From NCBI GenBank assembly GCA_023436925.1, contig JAEZHJ010000056.1, positions 1 to 21,340 of the forward strand: a stretch of DNA of 21,340 bases. Direction: 5' to 3'. Numbering within the stretch: the stretch's first letter is position 1; each line of letters opens with the position of its first letter. Shown in pieces: positions 1-6,746 of this stretch. The translations under genes and the position numbers were made by a program. The stretch is from Actinomycetes bacterium (lineage in GTDB: Bacteria > Actinomycetota > Actinomycetes > Propionibacteriales > Propionibacteriaceae). Under the pieces are notes generated by a model that saw only the letters and a list, made by a program, of their open reading frames with translations, was not told where the DNA came from and did not search any database.

Positions 1-504
1 GACGAGGCGACGATGGCGCGGGCGGTGACCGACGGGCTGGTGACCGAGGATCCGGTCAACTTCGCGACCAACCGCCTCACCATCGCCGTCCCACCCGGCA
101 ACCCGGCAGCGGTCACCGGCCCGGCCGACCTGACCCGGCCCGGGCTCCGGCTGGTGACCTGCGCCCCTGTGGTGCCCTGCGGCGAAGCGGCGCTCGCGGT
201 GGCCGAGGCGGCAGGGCTGGACCTGAGCCCGGTGAGCGAGGAGCAGGCGGTGGGTGACGTGCTGGCCAAGGTGCAGGCCGGTGAGGCCGACGCCGGGCTG
301 GTCTACGTCACCGACGTCCTGGCCGCCGGGGACAGCGTGGCGCAGGTGCCCCTCCCGCTCGGCATCGCCGCCGTGAACCACTACCCGATCTCGGTGCTCG
401 CCGCCGCGAGCGATCCCGATCGGGCCGCAGCCTTCGTGGACCTGGTGACCGGGCCGCAGGGCCGCGCGGTGCTCGACGAGGCCGGGTTCGGACCGCCCCG
501 ATGA
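1..504 (+). CDS. modA: Molybdate ABC transporter substrate-binding protein, C-terminal part
   Basis: The reading frame is open from base 1, so the gene starts outside the window and only about the last 167 residues are present. In this family the protein captures molybdate (or tungstate) outside the membrane and delivers it to ModBC. The visible part has the composition of a periplasmic-binding-protein second lobe: an NRLTIAVPPGNPA stretch, a GEADAGLVYVTDV segment typical of the ModA hinge/ligand side, and a terminal helix with AAAFVDLVTGPQGRAVLDEAGF, the usual ModA ending. The stop codon overlaps the next start (ATGA), so it is co-translated with modB. The signal peptide and lipobox lie off the window, as would any molybdate-responsive operator. 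The identity rests on fragment plus context. Confidence 0.88.
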   Translation, partial: DEATMARAVTDGLVTEDPVNFATNRLTIAVPPGNPAAVTGPADLTRPGLRLVTCAPVVPCGEAALAVAEAAGLDLSPVSEEQAVGDVLAKVQAGEADAGLVYVTDVLAAGDSVAQVPLPLGIAAVNHYPISVLAAASDPDRAAAFVDLVTGPQGRAVLDEAGFGPPR

Positions 505-1295
505 CCTCCGGGACACTGCCGCTGCCGCGCTGGATCCTGCTGCCCGCCGGGCTCGGCGTGGCCATGGTGGTGCTCCCGCTGGTGGGGCTGGCCAGCCGGC
601 TGGAATGGCCGCGCTTCCTGGCCCTGCTGACCAGCGAGTCGTCCCTGGTCGCGCTCTTGCTCAGCCTGCGGACGTCCCTGCTGGCCACCGCCGCCTGCGT
701 GGTTCTCGGGGTGCCGCTCGCCCTCGTACTGGCGCGCGCCAGCTTTCCGGGGCAACGGCTGTTGCGTGCCGTCGTCCTGCTTCCCCTGGTGCTCCCGCCG
801 GTGGTCGGTGGGGTGGCGCTGCTCTACGCCTTCGGCCGCCGCGGCCTGTTCGGCCCGCTGCTGGAGGCGCTCGGCTGGCAGGTGGCCTTCTCGACCACGG
901 CGGTGGTCCTGGCCCAGACCTTCGTCTCGTTGCCCTTCCTGGTGCTGGGACTGGAGGGGACGCTGCGCAGCGTCGGCGACCGCTACGAAGTGGTCGCCGC
1001 CACCCTCGGCGCCCGGCCCGGCGTCGTGCTCACCCGGGTCACCCTGCCCCTGGTCGGACCGGGCCTGGCCGCGGCCACGATCCTCGCCTTCGCCCGGGCG
1101 CTGGGCGAGTTCGGAGCCACCCTCACCTTCGCCGGCAGCCTGCCGGGCGTGACGCGGACGCTGCCGCTGGAGATCTACCTGCAGCGGGTGGACGATCCGC
1201 AGGCGGCGGTCGCCCTCTCCCTCGTGCTGGTCGCCGTGGCCGCCGCGGTCATCGTGGGCACCGCCCGGATCCCGGGGCGGTCGCCATGGGCCTGA
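501..1295 (+). CDS. modB: Molybdate ABC transporter permease
   Basis: Integral membrane subunit of the molybdate importer, 264 residues, the normal size for ModB. Several hydrophobic segments are obvious (starting around residues 10-30, 50-75, 85-105, 130-150, 190-210 and 235-255). The cytoplasmic EAA loop that docks on the ATPase starts near E163 (EVVAATLGARPG) and continues through TLPLVGPGLAAA; it is followed by ARALGEFGATLTFAG, very typical of ModB. The ATG at 501 overlaps the modA stop by 4 bp, and the 3' end overlaps the start of modC by 10 bp, so the three genes form one translationally coupled unit. Sulfate permease CysT/W is the closest alternative, but a following ModC-like ATPase with TOBE domain and a MoeZ neighbour favour molybdate. 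Confidence 0.93.
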   Translation: MTSGTLPLPRWILLPAGLGVAMVVLPLVGLASRLEWPRFLALLTSESSLVALLLSLRTSLLATAACVVLGVPLALVLARASFPGQRLLRAVVLLPLVLPPVVGGVALLYAFGRRGLFGPLLEALGWQVAFSTTAVVLAQTFVSLPFLVLGLEGTLRSVGDRYEVVAATLGARPGVVLTRVTLPLVGPGLAAATILAFARALGEFGATLTFAGSLPGVTRTLPLEIYLQRVDDPQAAVALSLVLVAVAAAVIVGTARIPGRSPWA

Positions 1296-2344
1296 CCCTG
1301 TCCGCCTCGCTCCCCGAGCGCGGCTTCGAGGTCTCGGTCGAGGTCGCCGACGGTGAGCACCTGGCGGTGCTCGGCCCGAACGGGGCCGGCAAGTCGACGC
1401 TGCTCGGGCTCGTCGCCGGCACCGTCCGTGCCGGGCAGGGCAGCGCCGTCCTGGCCGGGCGCCGGTTGTTCGACACCGCCGCCGGACGGTGGCTGCCGCC
1501 GCACGCCCGCGGGGTGGCGCTGCTGGCCCAGGCCCCGCTGCTCTTCCCCCACCTGTCGGTACTCGACAACGTCGCGTTCGGACCTTCGGTCGCCGGGCTG
1601 GGGCGGACGCAGGCCAGGAGCCGGGCGGAGCACTGGCTGGCCGAGCTGGAGGCCACCGAGCTGGCCGGACGCCGCCCGTCCGACCTGTCCGGCGGGCAGG
1701 CCCAGCGGGTGGCGATCGCCCGCGCCCTGGCCGCCGAGCCGGCGGTGCTGCTGCTGGACGAGCCGCTGGCGGCCCTCGACGTCACGGTGGCACCCGGCCT
1801 GCGCCGGCTGCTGCGCCGCGTCCTGGCGGGGCGGACCGTGCTGGTGGTGACCCACGATCCGCTGGACGCCCTGTTGATGTCGGACCGGGCGGTGGTGCTG
1901 GAGGCCGGCCGGGTGGTCGAACAGGGCCCCACCGCCGAGGTACTCAGCCAGCCGCGCACCCGCTTCACGGCCCGGCTGGCCGGGCTCAACCTGGTGCGCG
2001 GTACCGCCCACACAGAAGGCCTGGTGGACCCGTCCGGCACCGTGCTGCAGGGGCTGGCGCGAGAGGAGTTGGCGGCGGGTGAGCCGGCGGTGGCGGTCTT
2101 CGAGCCGGCGGCGGTATCGATCTACCTGTCCGCGCCGCAGGGCAGCCCACGCAACCTGCTGCCGGTCACCGTCGCCGAGCTGGAGCCGCGCGGCGGGATC
2201 GTCCGGGTGCGGTCCGACGACGGCCACGGCCACCTGCTCGCCGCCGACGTGACGCCGCGGGCGGCCGCCGACCTCGACCTCTACCCCGGCCGCCGGGTGG
2301 TCTACTCGCTCAAGGCGACCGCGGTCGCGCTCTACCCGGCCTGA
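1286..2344 (+). CDS. modC: Molybdate ABC transporter ATP-binding protein
   Basis: ATPase powering molybdate uptake, 352 residues. Visible motifs in order: Walker A GPNGAGKST (about residues 30-38), ABC signature LSGGQAQR (about 134-141), Walker B LLLDEP with D158/E159, and the H-loop VTHD with H190. Residues from about 285 form a C-terminal TOBE/Mop-like domain that in ModC binds oxyanion and gives feedback inhibition. The start chosen is ATG 1286, overlapping modB by 10 bp, because Walker A then falls at residue 30 as in the family. The frame is open much further upstream, but that extension runs through modB in another frame and is not real. It is the last gene of modABC; moeZ follows after 33 bp with its own promoter-like box. 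Confidence 0.94.
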   Translation: MGLTLSASLPERGFEVSVEVADGEHLAVLGPNGAGKSTLLGLVAGTVRAGQGSAVLAGRRLFDTAAGRWLPPHARGVALLAQAPLLFPHLSVLDNVAFGPSVAGLGRTQARSRAEHWLAELEATELAGRRPSDLSGGQAQRVAIARALAAEPAVLLLDEPLAALDVTVAPGLRRLLRRVLAGRTVLVVTHDPLDALLMSDRAVVLEAGRVVEQGPTAEVLSQPRTRFTARLAGLNLVRGTAHTEGLVDPSGTVLQGLAREELAAGEPAVAVFEPAAVSIYLSAPQGSPRNLLPVTVAELEPRGGIVRVRSDDGHGHLLAADVTPRAAADLDLYPGRRVVYSLKATAVALYPA

Positions 2345-2365
2345 CCGCGGGCCGGGTGGCCGGGT

Positions 2366-2371
2366 TAGGGT
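2366..2371 (+). promoter_or_regulatory. -10 box for leaderless moeZ transcript
   Basis: TAGGGT lies 6 nt before the ATG at 2378, fitting the actinobacterial TANNNT box that places the transcription start on the start codon itself. The same bases could also serve as a weak purine-rich ribosome site (AGGGTGAG), so either mode is possible. It suggests moeZ can be transcribed apart from modABC. Confidence 0.45.
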
Positions 2372-2377
2372 GAGCCC

Positions 2378-3478
2378 ATGCCCCCGCTGGACCGGGACCC
2401 TCAGGCCGACCTGACGGCCGGCGACATCGCGCGCTACGCCCGCCAGCTCGTCCTGCCCGAGCTGGGCGCGACCGGCCAGCGTCGGCTCGCCTCCGCAAGG
2501 GTGCTGGTCGTCGGCGCAGGCGGGCTGGGCTCACCGGCGCTGCTCTACCTGGCTGCCGCCGGCGTCGGCAGGATCGGGATCGTCGACTTCGACACCGTCG
2601 AGGAGTCGAACCTGCACCGGCAGGTGATCCACCCGACCGCGGCGGTGGGGACGTCCAAGGTCGGCTCCGCCATCGCCGCGCTGGCCGCGCTCAACCCGGG
2701 GGTGGACGTGGTCGGCCACGAGCTGCGCCTGGACGAGTCCACCGTCGACGACGTGGTTGCCGGCTACGACGTGGTGCTGGACGGCACCGACAACTTCCCC
2801 ACCCGCTACCTGGTCAACGACGCCTGCGTCCGGCACGGCATCCCGCTGGTCTGGGCCTCGGTGCTGGGCTTCGCCGCCCAGGTCGCGGTCTTCTGGACGC
2901 AGCCGCCGGGCGGCGTCCAGCTGCGCGACCTGTTCCCGGTTCCGCCCGAGCCGGGGACGGTGCCCTCCTGCGCCGAGGCCGGGGTGATCGGAGCGCTGTG
3001 CGGCCAGGTCGGCTCGATCATGGCGACGGAGGCGATCAAGCTGATCACCGGGATCGGGCGGCCGCTGCTCGGCCGGGTGCTGGTGATCGACGCCCTGGCC
3101 GGCCGGTGGGACGAGGTCCCGCTGCTGCCCGCCCCGGGCGACCCGGCGCCGGCGAACGCCCCGGACTCCTGCGCCCTGCCCGGGACGCCCGGCGGCGACC
3201 CGACCCGCACCGCTGCGCTGCACGAGCCGCCCGCCGGCTTCCTCCTGGACGTCCGCGAGCCGGCAGAGTTCGCGGACGGCCACCTGCCCGGCTCGCTCAA
3301 CCTGCCGCTGGCCCGGCTGCTGTCAGGCGAACTCGCCGGCCTCCCGGCGTCCGGCCCGATCGTGGTGGTCTGCCGCACCGGAGGGCGGGCCGAGGTCGCC
3401 GCCGCCGCCCTGGCCGCCCAGGGCTTCGACGACGTCACCGTGCTGGCCGGCGGCCTGGCCGGGCGTGGGCTGGCCTGA
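2378..3478 (+). CDS. moeZ: MoeZ/MoeB-type adenylyltransferase with rhodanese domain
   Basis: A two-domain sulfur-transfer enzyme of 366 residues. The N-terminal ThiF/MoeB domain adenylates the C-terminal glycine of small sulfur-carrier proteins (MoaD-, CysO- or ThiS-like), and the C-terminal rhodanese domain supplies sulfur to make the thiocarboxylate. Visible are the nucleotide loop GAGGLGSP (about residue 46), DNFPTRYLVND, and C198 in PSCAEAGVIG (the conserved MoeB cysteine). The rhodanese part starts near residue 285 (LLDVREPAEF.DGHLPGS) with catalytic C332 in CRTGGR. The paired CxxC zinc cysteines of E. coli MoeB are absent, as I recall for mycobacterial MoeZ. Its position after modABC fits molybdenum cofactor synthesis. 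The 3' end overlaps the convergent SDR gene by 156 bp. Confidence 0.9.
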   Translation: MPPLDRDPQADLTAGDIARYARQLVLPELGATGQRRLASARVLVVGAGGLGSPALLYLAAAGVGRIGIVDFDTVEESNLHRQVIHPTAAVGTSKVGSAIAALAALNPGVDVVGHELRLDESTVDDVVAGYDVVLDGTDNFPTRYLVNDACVRHGIPLVWASVLGFAAQVAVFWTQPPGGVQLRDLFPVPPEPGTVPSCAEAGVIGALCGQVGSIMATEAIKLITGIGRPLLGRVLVIDALAGRWDEVPLLPAPGDPAPANAPDSCALPGTPGGDPTRTAALHEPPAGFLLDVREPAEFADGHLPGSLNLPLARLLSGELAGLPASGPIVVVCRTGGRAEVAAAALAAQGFDDVTVLAGGLAGRGLA

Positions 3479-4381
3479 CGCCGGCGGCAGCGGCTCGTCC
3501 TCCACCAGGTGCAGGGCGCCGTCCCGTTCGACCACGAGTCCGCGGGCCCGCAGGTCGGCCAGGTAGGCGGCCAGCCCGCGCTCCCCGCGTCCGGCGAACA
3601 GCGGCATCAGCCGCGGCAGGGCGTTCGGCACCAGCAGCGCCGTCCGGACCAGCCAGGACTCCCCCGGCTTGGGGTAGGCCTCCAGCCGGGGCCTGTCGAG
3701 CAGGCTCACCATGGTGCGCGCCACCTGCTGCGGGGTCTGCGGCGGGTCGAGGAACTGCAGCGCATTGCCGCCGTCGATCGCCTCCTGCCGCAGCATCCGG
3801 GTGTCGGTGGCCGACGGCATCACTGAGCCGGCGATGATCCCCTTCGCCCGCAGGTCGAGCGAGATCGCCAGCATCGCCCCGCGCAGGCCGAACTTCGAGG
3901 CGGTGTAGATAGGGGTCTCCCCGAGCGGGAAGATCCCGCCCAGGGACACGGTGGTGACCACCCGTGGATCGGGTGCCCGCTTCAGCAGCGGGATCGCCAG
4001 GCGGGTGACGACCAGCGGCGCCAGCAGGTTGACCGTGAGCTCGTGCTCGATGCTGTCCACGCTGCGCTCGTCGAACCGGGCCGCCGAGGTCATCCCCATG
4101 TTGTTGACCAGCACGTCGATCCGGCCGTGGTCCGCCTCGATCCCCGCGATCAGGGCCTCCGCCTCGGCCCGGACGGTGAGGTCGGCGACCCGCACCTCGT
4201 GCCGCGCGGTACCGCCCGGCAGGGCGGCGGCGACGGCCCGGGCCGCGGCCGGCCGGACGTCCACCAGGACGCAGCGGGCACCGCGGGCGGCGACCAGGTC
4301 GGCGAAGGCGCGGCTCAGCCCACCGCCGCCGCCCGTGATCACGACCACCCGGTCCGTCAAAGGGTAGGGCGGCCGTTTCAC
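3323..4381 (-). CDS. Short-chain dehydrogenase/reductase
   Basis: Classical NAD(P)-dependent oxidoreductase, 352 residues as read. Visible are a glycine-rich loop ITGGGGGLSRAF (about residues 15-26), NNMG at 93-96, and the catalytic set S146, Y159 and K163 (YTASK). The last glycine of the usual TGxxxGxG loop is Ser here. The start chosen is GTG 4381, which overlaps the stop of the upstream monooxygenase (GTGA) and has GGAGGT just upstream. The SDR fold should be complete by about residue 300. The frame then runs on for 51 codons antisense to the end of moeZ before a stop, so the tail may be a lost stop or a frameshift. Coupling to a flavin monooxygenase suggests successive steps on one substrate, for example an alcohol/ketone pair; the substrate is unknown. 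Confidence 0.85.
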   Translation of the reverse strand: MKRPPYPLTDRVVVITGGGGGLSRAFADLVAARGARCVLVDVRPAAARAVAAALPGGTARHEVRVADLTVRAEAEALIAGIEADHGRIDVLVNNMGMTSAARFDERSVDSIEHELTVNLLAPLVVTRLAIPLLKRAPDPRVVTTVSLGGIFPLGETPIYTASKFGLRGAMLAISLDLRAKGIIAGSVMPSATDTRMLRQEAIDGGNALQFLDPPQTPQQVARTMVSLLDRPRLEAYPKPGESWLVRTALLVPNALPRLMPLFAGRGERGLAAYLADLRARGLVVERDGALHLVEDEPLPPASGQPTPGQAAGQHGDVVEALGGQGGGGDLGPPSGAADHHDRAGRREAGEFA

Positions 4382-5658
4382 GGCACCTCCCAGCCCTGGT
4401 CGCGGGCCACCTTGTGCAGGTACTCCTTCAGCGCGCTGGAGTCCACGTAGCCGCGGTGCCGGGGCGAGTTGACGAACCTGATCCCGCCGGACAGGTCCGG
4501 TTGGTCGCTGCGGATCCGCTCCTCGAACCGGGCCCAGTGCGCCGGGCGGCGGGTCCGGTCGGCGATGTGGGCGGCGACCAGGTGGGCGACGGTGTCCATC
4601 AGCGCGTAGGCCCCGGAGTTGGTCTCGATGTACCCCACCCCGTACAGGCCCGGGTGCCGGGAGAAGGCGGTCAGGTACAGGTCGGGGTGCTGCTCGTCGC
4701 CGAAGAGCTGCTGGGCGTAGGGGACGCGGTGCCGGTACCCGGTGGCGAGCAGGATCAGGTCCACCTCCTCGGTGCTGCCGTCGGTGAAGGTGACCGTGGT
4801 GCCCGAGGTGTCCGCGATCCCCGGGCGGGCGATCACATCGCCGTGCTGCAGGTGGTGGATCAGCTGGGAGTTGAGCAGCGGGTGGGTCTCGAACAGCTTG
4901 TGGTCCGGCTTGGGCAGGCCGAGCCGGGTGAGGTCGCCGACCACGACGCGCAGCAGGGCCCCGAACAGGCGCTGCTCCAGCCACAGGGGTAGCTTCGGCC
5001 CACTGCTGGCGAAGACGTCCACCGGCACCCCGAAGACGTGCTTGGGGACGAACCAGTAGCCGCGGCGCAGGCTGATCACCGCGTGGTCGGCGGTGCGGGC
5101 GGCGTCGCAGGCGATGTCGCAGCCGGAGTTCCCGGCGCCGACCACCAGCACCCGCCGGCCCCGGAACTCCTCCGCCGAGCGGTAGGTCACCGAATGGCGC
5201 ACCTCGCCGCTGTAATTGCCCGGCAGGGTCGGCGTATTGGGGTGCCACTGCACGCCGGTCGCCGCGACCACCTGCCGGTGCTCGGAGGTGGTGCCGTCCG
5301 CGCGGGTGACCCGCCAGTGGTCGCCGACCGGCTCGACGGCGGTCACCTCGGTACCGAACCGGATCGCCTGCGTCAGCCCGTAGCGGTCGGCGAACCCGGT
5401 CAGGTAGGCCAGGATCTGCCGGTGGTCGGGGTAGTCGGGGTAGTCGTCGGGCATCGGGTGGCCGGAGAAGGCCGACAGTGTCTTGCTCGAGATGAAGTGG
5501 GCCGACTCGTACAGCGGAGTGCCGGGGTTGTCGATGTCCCACAGCCCGCCGACGCCGGTGTGGCGCTCGAGGTGGGTATAGGGCAGGCCGCGAGCCTTGA
5601 GCGCGCGCGCGGTGGCCAGGCCCGCCGGGCCGGCGCCGATGATGCAGGTGTCGGTCAT
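4378..5658 (-). CDS. Flavin-containing (class B) monooxygenase
   Basis: FAD/NADPH monooxygenase of 426 residues. The FAD dinucleotide motif is GAGPAGLA (residues 8-15). The family fingerprint FxGxxxHxxx(Y/F) is present as YSGEVRHSVTY (149-159), with Tyr in the first place. The NADPH motif GAGNSG is at 174-179 and LATGY at 304-308. Proteins of this type oxygenate soft nucleophiles (N, S) or, in related Baeyer-Villiger enzymes, ketones; the absence of a WP after the fingerprint histidine favours an FMO-like rather than a type I BVMO fingerprint. The start ATG 5658 is preceded by GGAG about 5 nt upstream. It overlaps the downstream SDR by 4 bp, so both are made from one message. The substrate cannot be read from the sequence. 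Confidence 0.9.
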   Translation of the reverse strand: MTDTCIIGAGPAGLATARALKARGLPYTHLERHTGVGGLWDIDNPGTPLYESAHFISSKTLSAFSGHPMPDDYPDYPDHRQILAYLTGFADRYGLTQAIRFGTEVTAVEPVGDHWRVTRADGTTSEHRQVVAATGVQWHPNTPTLPGNYSGEVRHSVTYRSAEEFRGRRVLVVGAGNSGCDIACDAARTADHAVISLRRGYWFVPKHVFGVPVDVFASSGPKLPLWLEQRLFGALLRVVVGDLTRLGLPKPDHKLFETHPLLNSQLIHHLQHGDVIARPGIADTSGTTVTFTDGSTEEVDLILLATGYRHRVPYAQQLFGDEQHPDLYLTAFSRHPGLYGVGYIETNSGAYALMDTVAHLVAAHIADRTRRPAHWARFEERIRSDQPDLSGGIRFVNSPRHRGYVDSSALKEYLHKVARDQGWEVP

Positions 5659-5675
5659 CGATCTCCGTGGCTGCT

Positions 5676-5694
5676 GCCGGGCCGCGGGCCCGGC
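5676..5694 (-). terminator. GC-rich hairpin between lipoprotein gene and monooxygenase
   Basis: Perfect inverted repeat GCCGGGCC / GGCCCGGC with a 3-nt loop, in the 79-bp gap after the lipoprotein stop and upstream of the monooxygenase start. No T-run follows on the minus strand, so it may be a weak terminator or attenuator, or a transcript-processing or stability element separating expression of the two genes. Confidence 0.4.
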
Positions 5695-5737
5695 GTTCCG
5701 GTCCGCTTCCGAGCGGACGATGGGTGGCGGGGCACGG

Positions 5738-6151
5738 CTACTGGAGCCGCTGCACGATCTGCTCGATCAGCGCCTTGGCCTGGGCGAAGGCGTCATCGGA
5801 GTCGCAACTGGACGCCTGGAAGGCCTGCTTCACGCTGCCGCCGGCAGAGGCCTCGATCGCCACGGACTCCCCACCCGGACAGGCCTGCCCGTCCCGCGCG
5901 CCGAGTGCCCGGACGCCGGTGGTGAGCAGGTCCCAGGTCCCCTGCGGCAGTTCCTGGCTGGACGGCTTGCCGTCAACCTCGTAGCTGATCTGCGTCGGTG
6001 TCACGACCAAGGTGTAGTTGCCAGTCTGGTTCTCGGCCGACCCCGCCCGGTAGGTCGCCTCGATCCGGTCCCAGTCCGCCGTCCCCAGCAACTGGGCACA
6101 ACCGGACCAGACGAGCGCAAGCGGCAGCAGCAGGATCACCAGACGTTTCAT
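5738..6151 (-). CDS. Small putative lipoprotein, function unknown
   Basis: Encodes 137 residues with a short N-terminal signal: a basic MKR, a hydrophobic stretch to residue 16, then SGC with Cys18 as the likely lipidated residue. Trp at -3 is atypical for a lipobox. The remainder is soluble, with a TYRAGSAENQTGNYTLVV region, two later cysteines that could pair, and a C-terminal helix. I do not recognise a family. The start at 6151 is chosen because it gives a proper signal sequence and because TAGCCT lies 7 nt upstream, a leaderless arrangement; there is no good ribosome site. An in-frame ATG 18 nt upstream is possible. It lies upstream of and in line with the monooxygenase/SDR pair. Confidence 0.72.
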   Translation of the reverse strand: MKRLVILLLPLALVWSGCAQLLGTADWDRIEATYRAGSAENQTGNYTLVVTPTQISYEVDGKPSSQELPQGTWDLLTTGVRALGARDGQACPGGESVAIEASAGGSVKQAFQASSCDSDDAFAQAKALIEQIVQRLQ

Positions 6152-6158
6152 GGCGCTG

Positions 6159-6164
6159 AGGCTA
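6159..6164 (-). promoter_or_regulatory. -10 box for leaderless lipoprotein transcript
   Basis: On the minus strand TAGCCT is followed by 7 nt and then the ATG at 6151, matching TANNNT-N7-start. No ribosome site is visible, consistent with a transcript beginning at the start codon. Confidence 0.4.
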
Positions 6165-6203
6165 GCCATCGTGGGGGTCGCCGCCATCCCCCTATTTCTT
6201 CCC

Positions 6204-6293
6204 ATGCCGACTGACGAGGGCGACATCCGGGCGGAGGTCACCCGGTTCGCCGACGAGGTTTGGCCCGCCATCGGCCGGGTATTCGACGTCTGA
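6204..6293 (+). CDS. Possible 29-residue small ORF
   Basis: ATG at 6204 to TGA at 6291-6293, a short acidic peptide ending RFADEVWPAIGRVFDV. About 25 of 28 internal codons end in G or C, the same bias as the real genes here, which is why it is listed. There is no clear ribosome site; CTATTTC sits just upstream and could be an imperfect -10 box. It overlaps the putative stress promoter of the next gene. It could equally be a chance ORF in GC-rich DNA or a relic of a larger gene. Confidence 0.25.
   Translation: MPTDEGDIRAEVTRFADEVWPAIGRVFDV
6258..6282 (+). promoter_or_regulatory. SigF/SigB-like general stress promoter
   Basis: GTTT at 6258-6261 and GGGTAT at 6277-6282 are separated by 15 nt. 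This exactly fits the actinobacterial SigF/SigB-type consensus GTTT-N15-17-GGGTAT. Transcription would begin near 6290, giving a leader of about 58 nt before the GlsB-type gene. A small hairpin TGCCGG-att-CCGGCA (6294-6308) would sit at the 5' end of that transcript. Confidence 0.6.
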
Positions 6294-6347
6294 TGCCGGA
6301 TTCCGGCAGTTCGTGAACGATTGGCGAAGCAAGAAAGGAATGCCGGC

Positions 6348-6632
6348 ATGATCATCGAAATCATCAGCCTGATTATCGTGGGGGCGATTATCGGCGCCCT
6401 GGCGAGGTTCTTCATGAGGGGCAACCAGAACATCGGGATGATCTGGACCATCGTCCTCGGCGCTCTCGGCGCCCTGGTGGGCTACTGGCTGGCCGGGCTG
6501 CTCGGCGTCGCAGAGACTCCCGGTGTCGACTGGCTGCGCTGGATCATCTCGATCCTGCTGGCCATGGCCTTCATCGCCATCTACCTGGGTGTGACCCGGG
6601 GCGGCAGCAGCACCGCCGGCCGGGTCGGGTAA
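6348..6632 (+). CDS. GlsB/YeaQ/YmgE-family stress-response membrane protein
   Basis: A 94-residue protein with three hydrophobic helices (about residues 2-20, 30-54 and 62-80) and glycine pairs spaced as in the transglycosylase-associated (YeaQ/YmgE/GlsB) family, for example VGAIIGALARF and VLGALGALVGYWLAGLLG. These are small inner-membrane proteins linked to general or envelope stress; their molecular role is not established. The start ATG 6348 is chosen because AGAAAGGA lies 8 nt upstream; an in-frame ATA-less upstream extension would add charged residues before the first helix. The SigF/SigB-like promoter upstream supports a stress role, and a strong terminator follows, so it is a single-gene unit. 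Confidence 0.85.
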   Translation: MIIEIISLIIVGAIIGALARFFMRGNQNIGMIWTIVLGALGALVGYWLAGLLGVAETPGVDWLRWIISILLAMAFIAIYLGVTRGGSSTAGRVG

Positions 6633-6655
6633 TCCACTTCTGACGGACACCTCGA

Positions 6656-6721
6656 CCCCCTGACGCAAGCCACAGGTCCGGCCCGGCCGCGAGCCGCACC
6701 GGACCTGTGGCTCGTCGGGGG
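6656..6721 (+). terminator. Strong multi-part stem-loop terminator after the GlsB-type gene
   Basis: A 14-bp perfect inner stem (6668-6681 with 6699-6712) is extended by GACG/CGTC and CCCCC/GGGGG outer stems with small bulges, followed by GTTTGTG. It separates the stress gene from the next operon, whose -10 box begins 14 nt later. Confidence 0.8.
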
Positions 6722-6734
6722 GTTTGTGTGGGCC

Positions 6735-6740
6735 TACCAT
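6735..6740 (+). promoter_or_regulatory. -10 box for leaderless SDR/acyl operon
   Basis: TACCAT followed by 6 nt and the ATG at 6747. No ribosome site is present, so the operon's first gene is probably leaderless. This also fixes the start at 6747 rather than an in-frame upstream GTG. Confidence 0.5.
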
Positions 6741-6746
6741 CGGCGC

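Noticed and set aside
605..1285. Upstream open extension of modC
   Set aside because: It lies in a different frame over modB and gives Arg/Pro/Gly-rich sequence; Walker A fits a start at 1286.
3661..3675. CCCCC-N5-GGGG inside the SDR gene
   Set aside because: Spacer and arm length differ from the intergenic set and it lies in coding sequence.
4382..5542. Minus-strand open frame upstream of the SDR start
   Set aside because: It is the out-of-frame shadow of the monooxygenase; only the part from 4381 carries the SDR fold.
6173..6192. GGGGG-N10-CCCCC near the lipoprotein start
   Set aside because: Arms are in reverse order with longer spacing than the CCCCC/GGGGG palindromes, so not counted with them.
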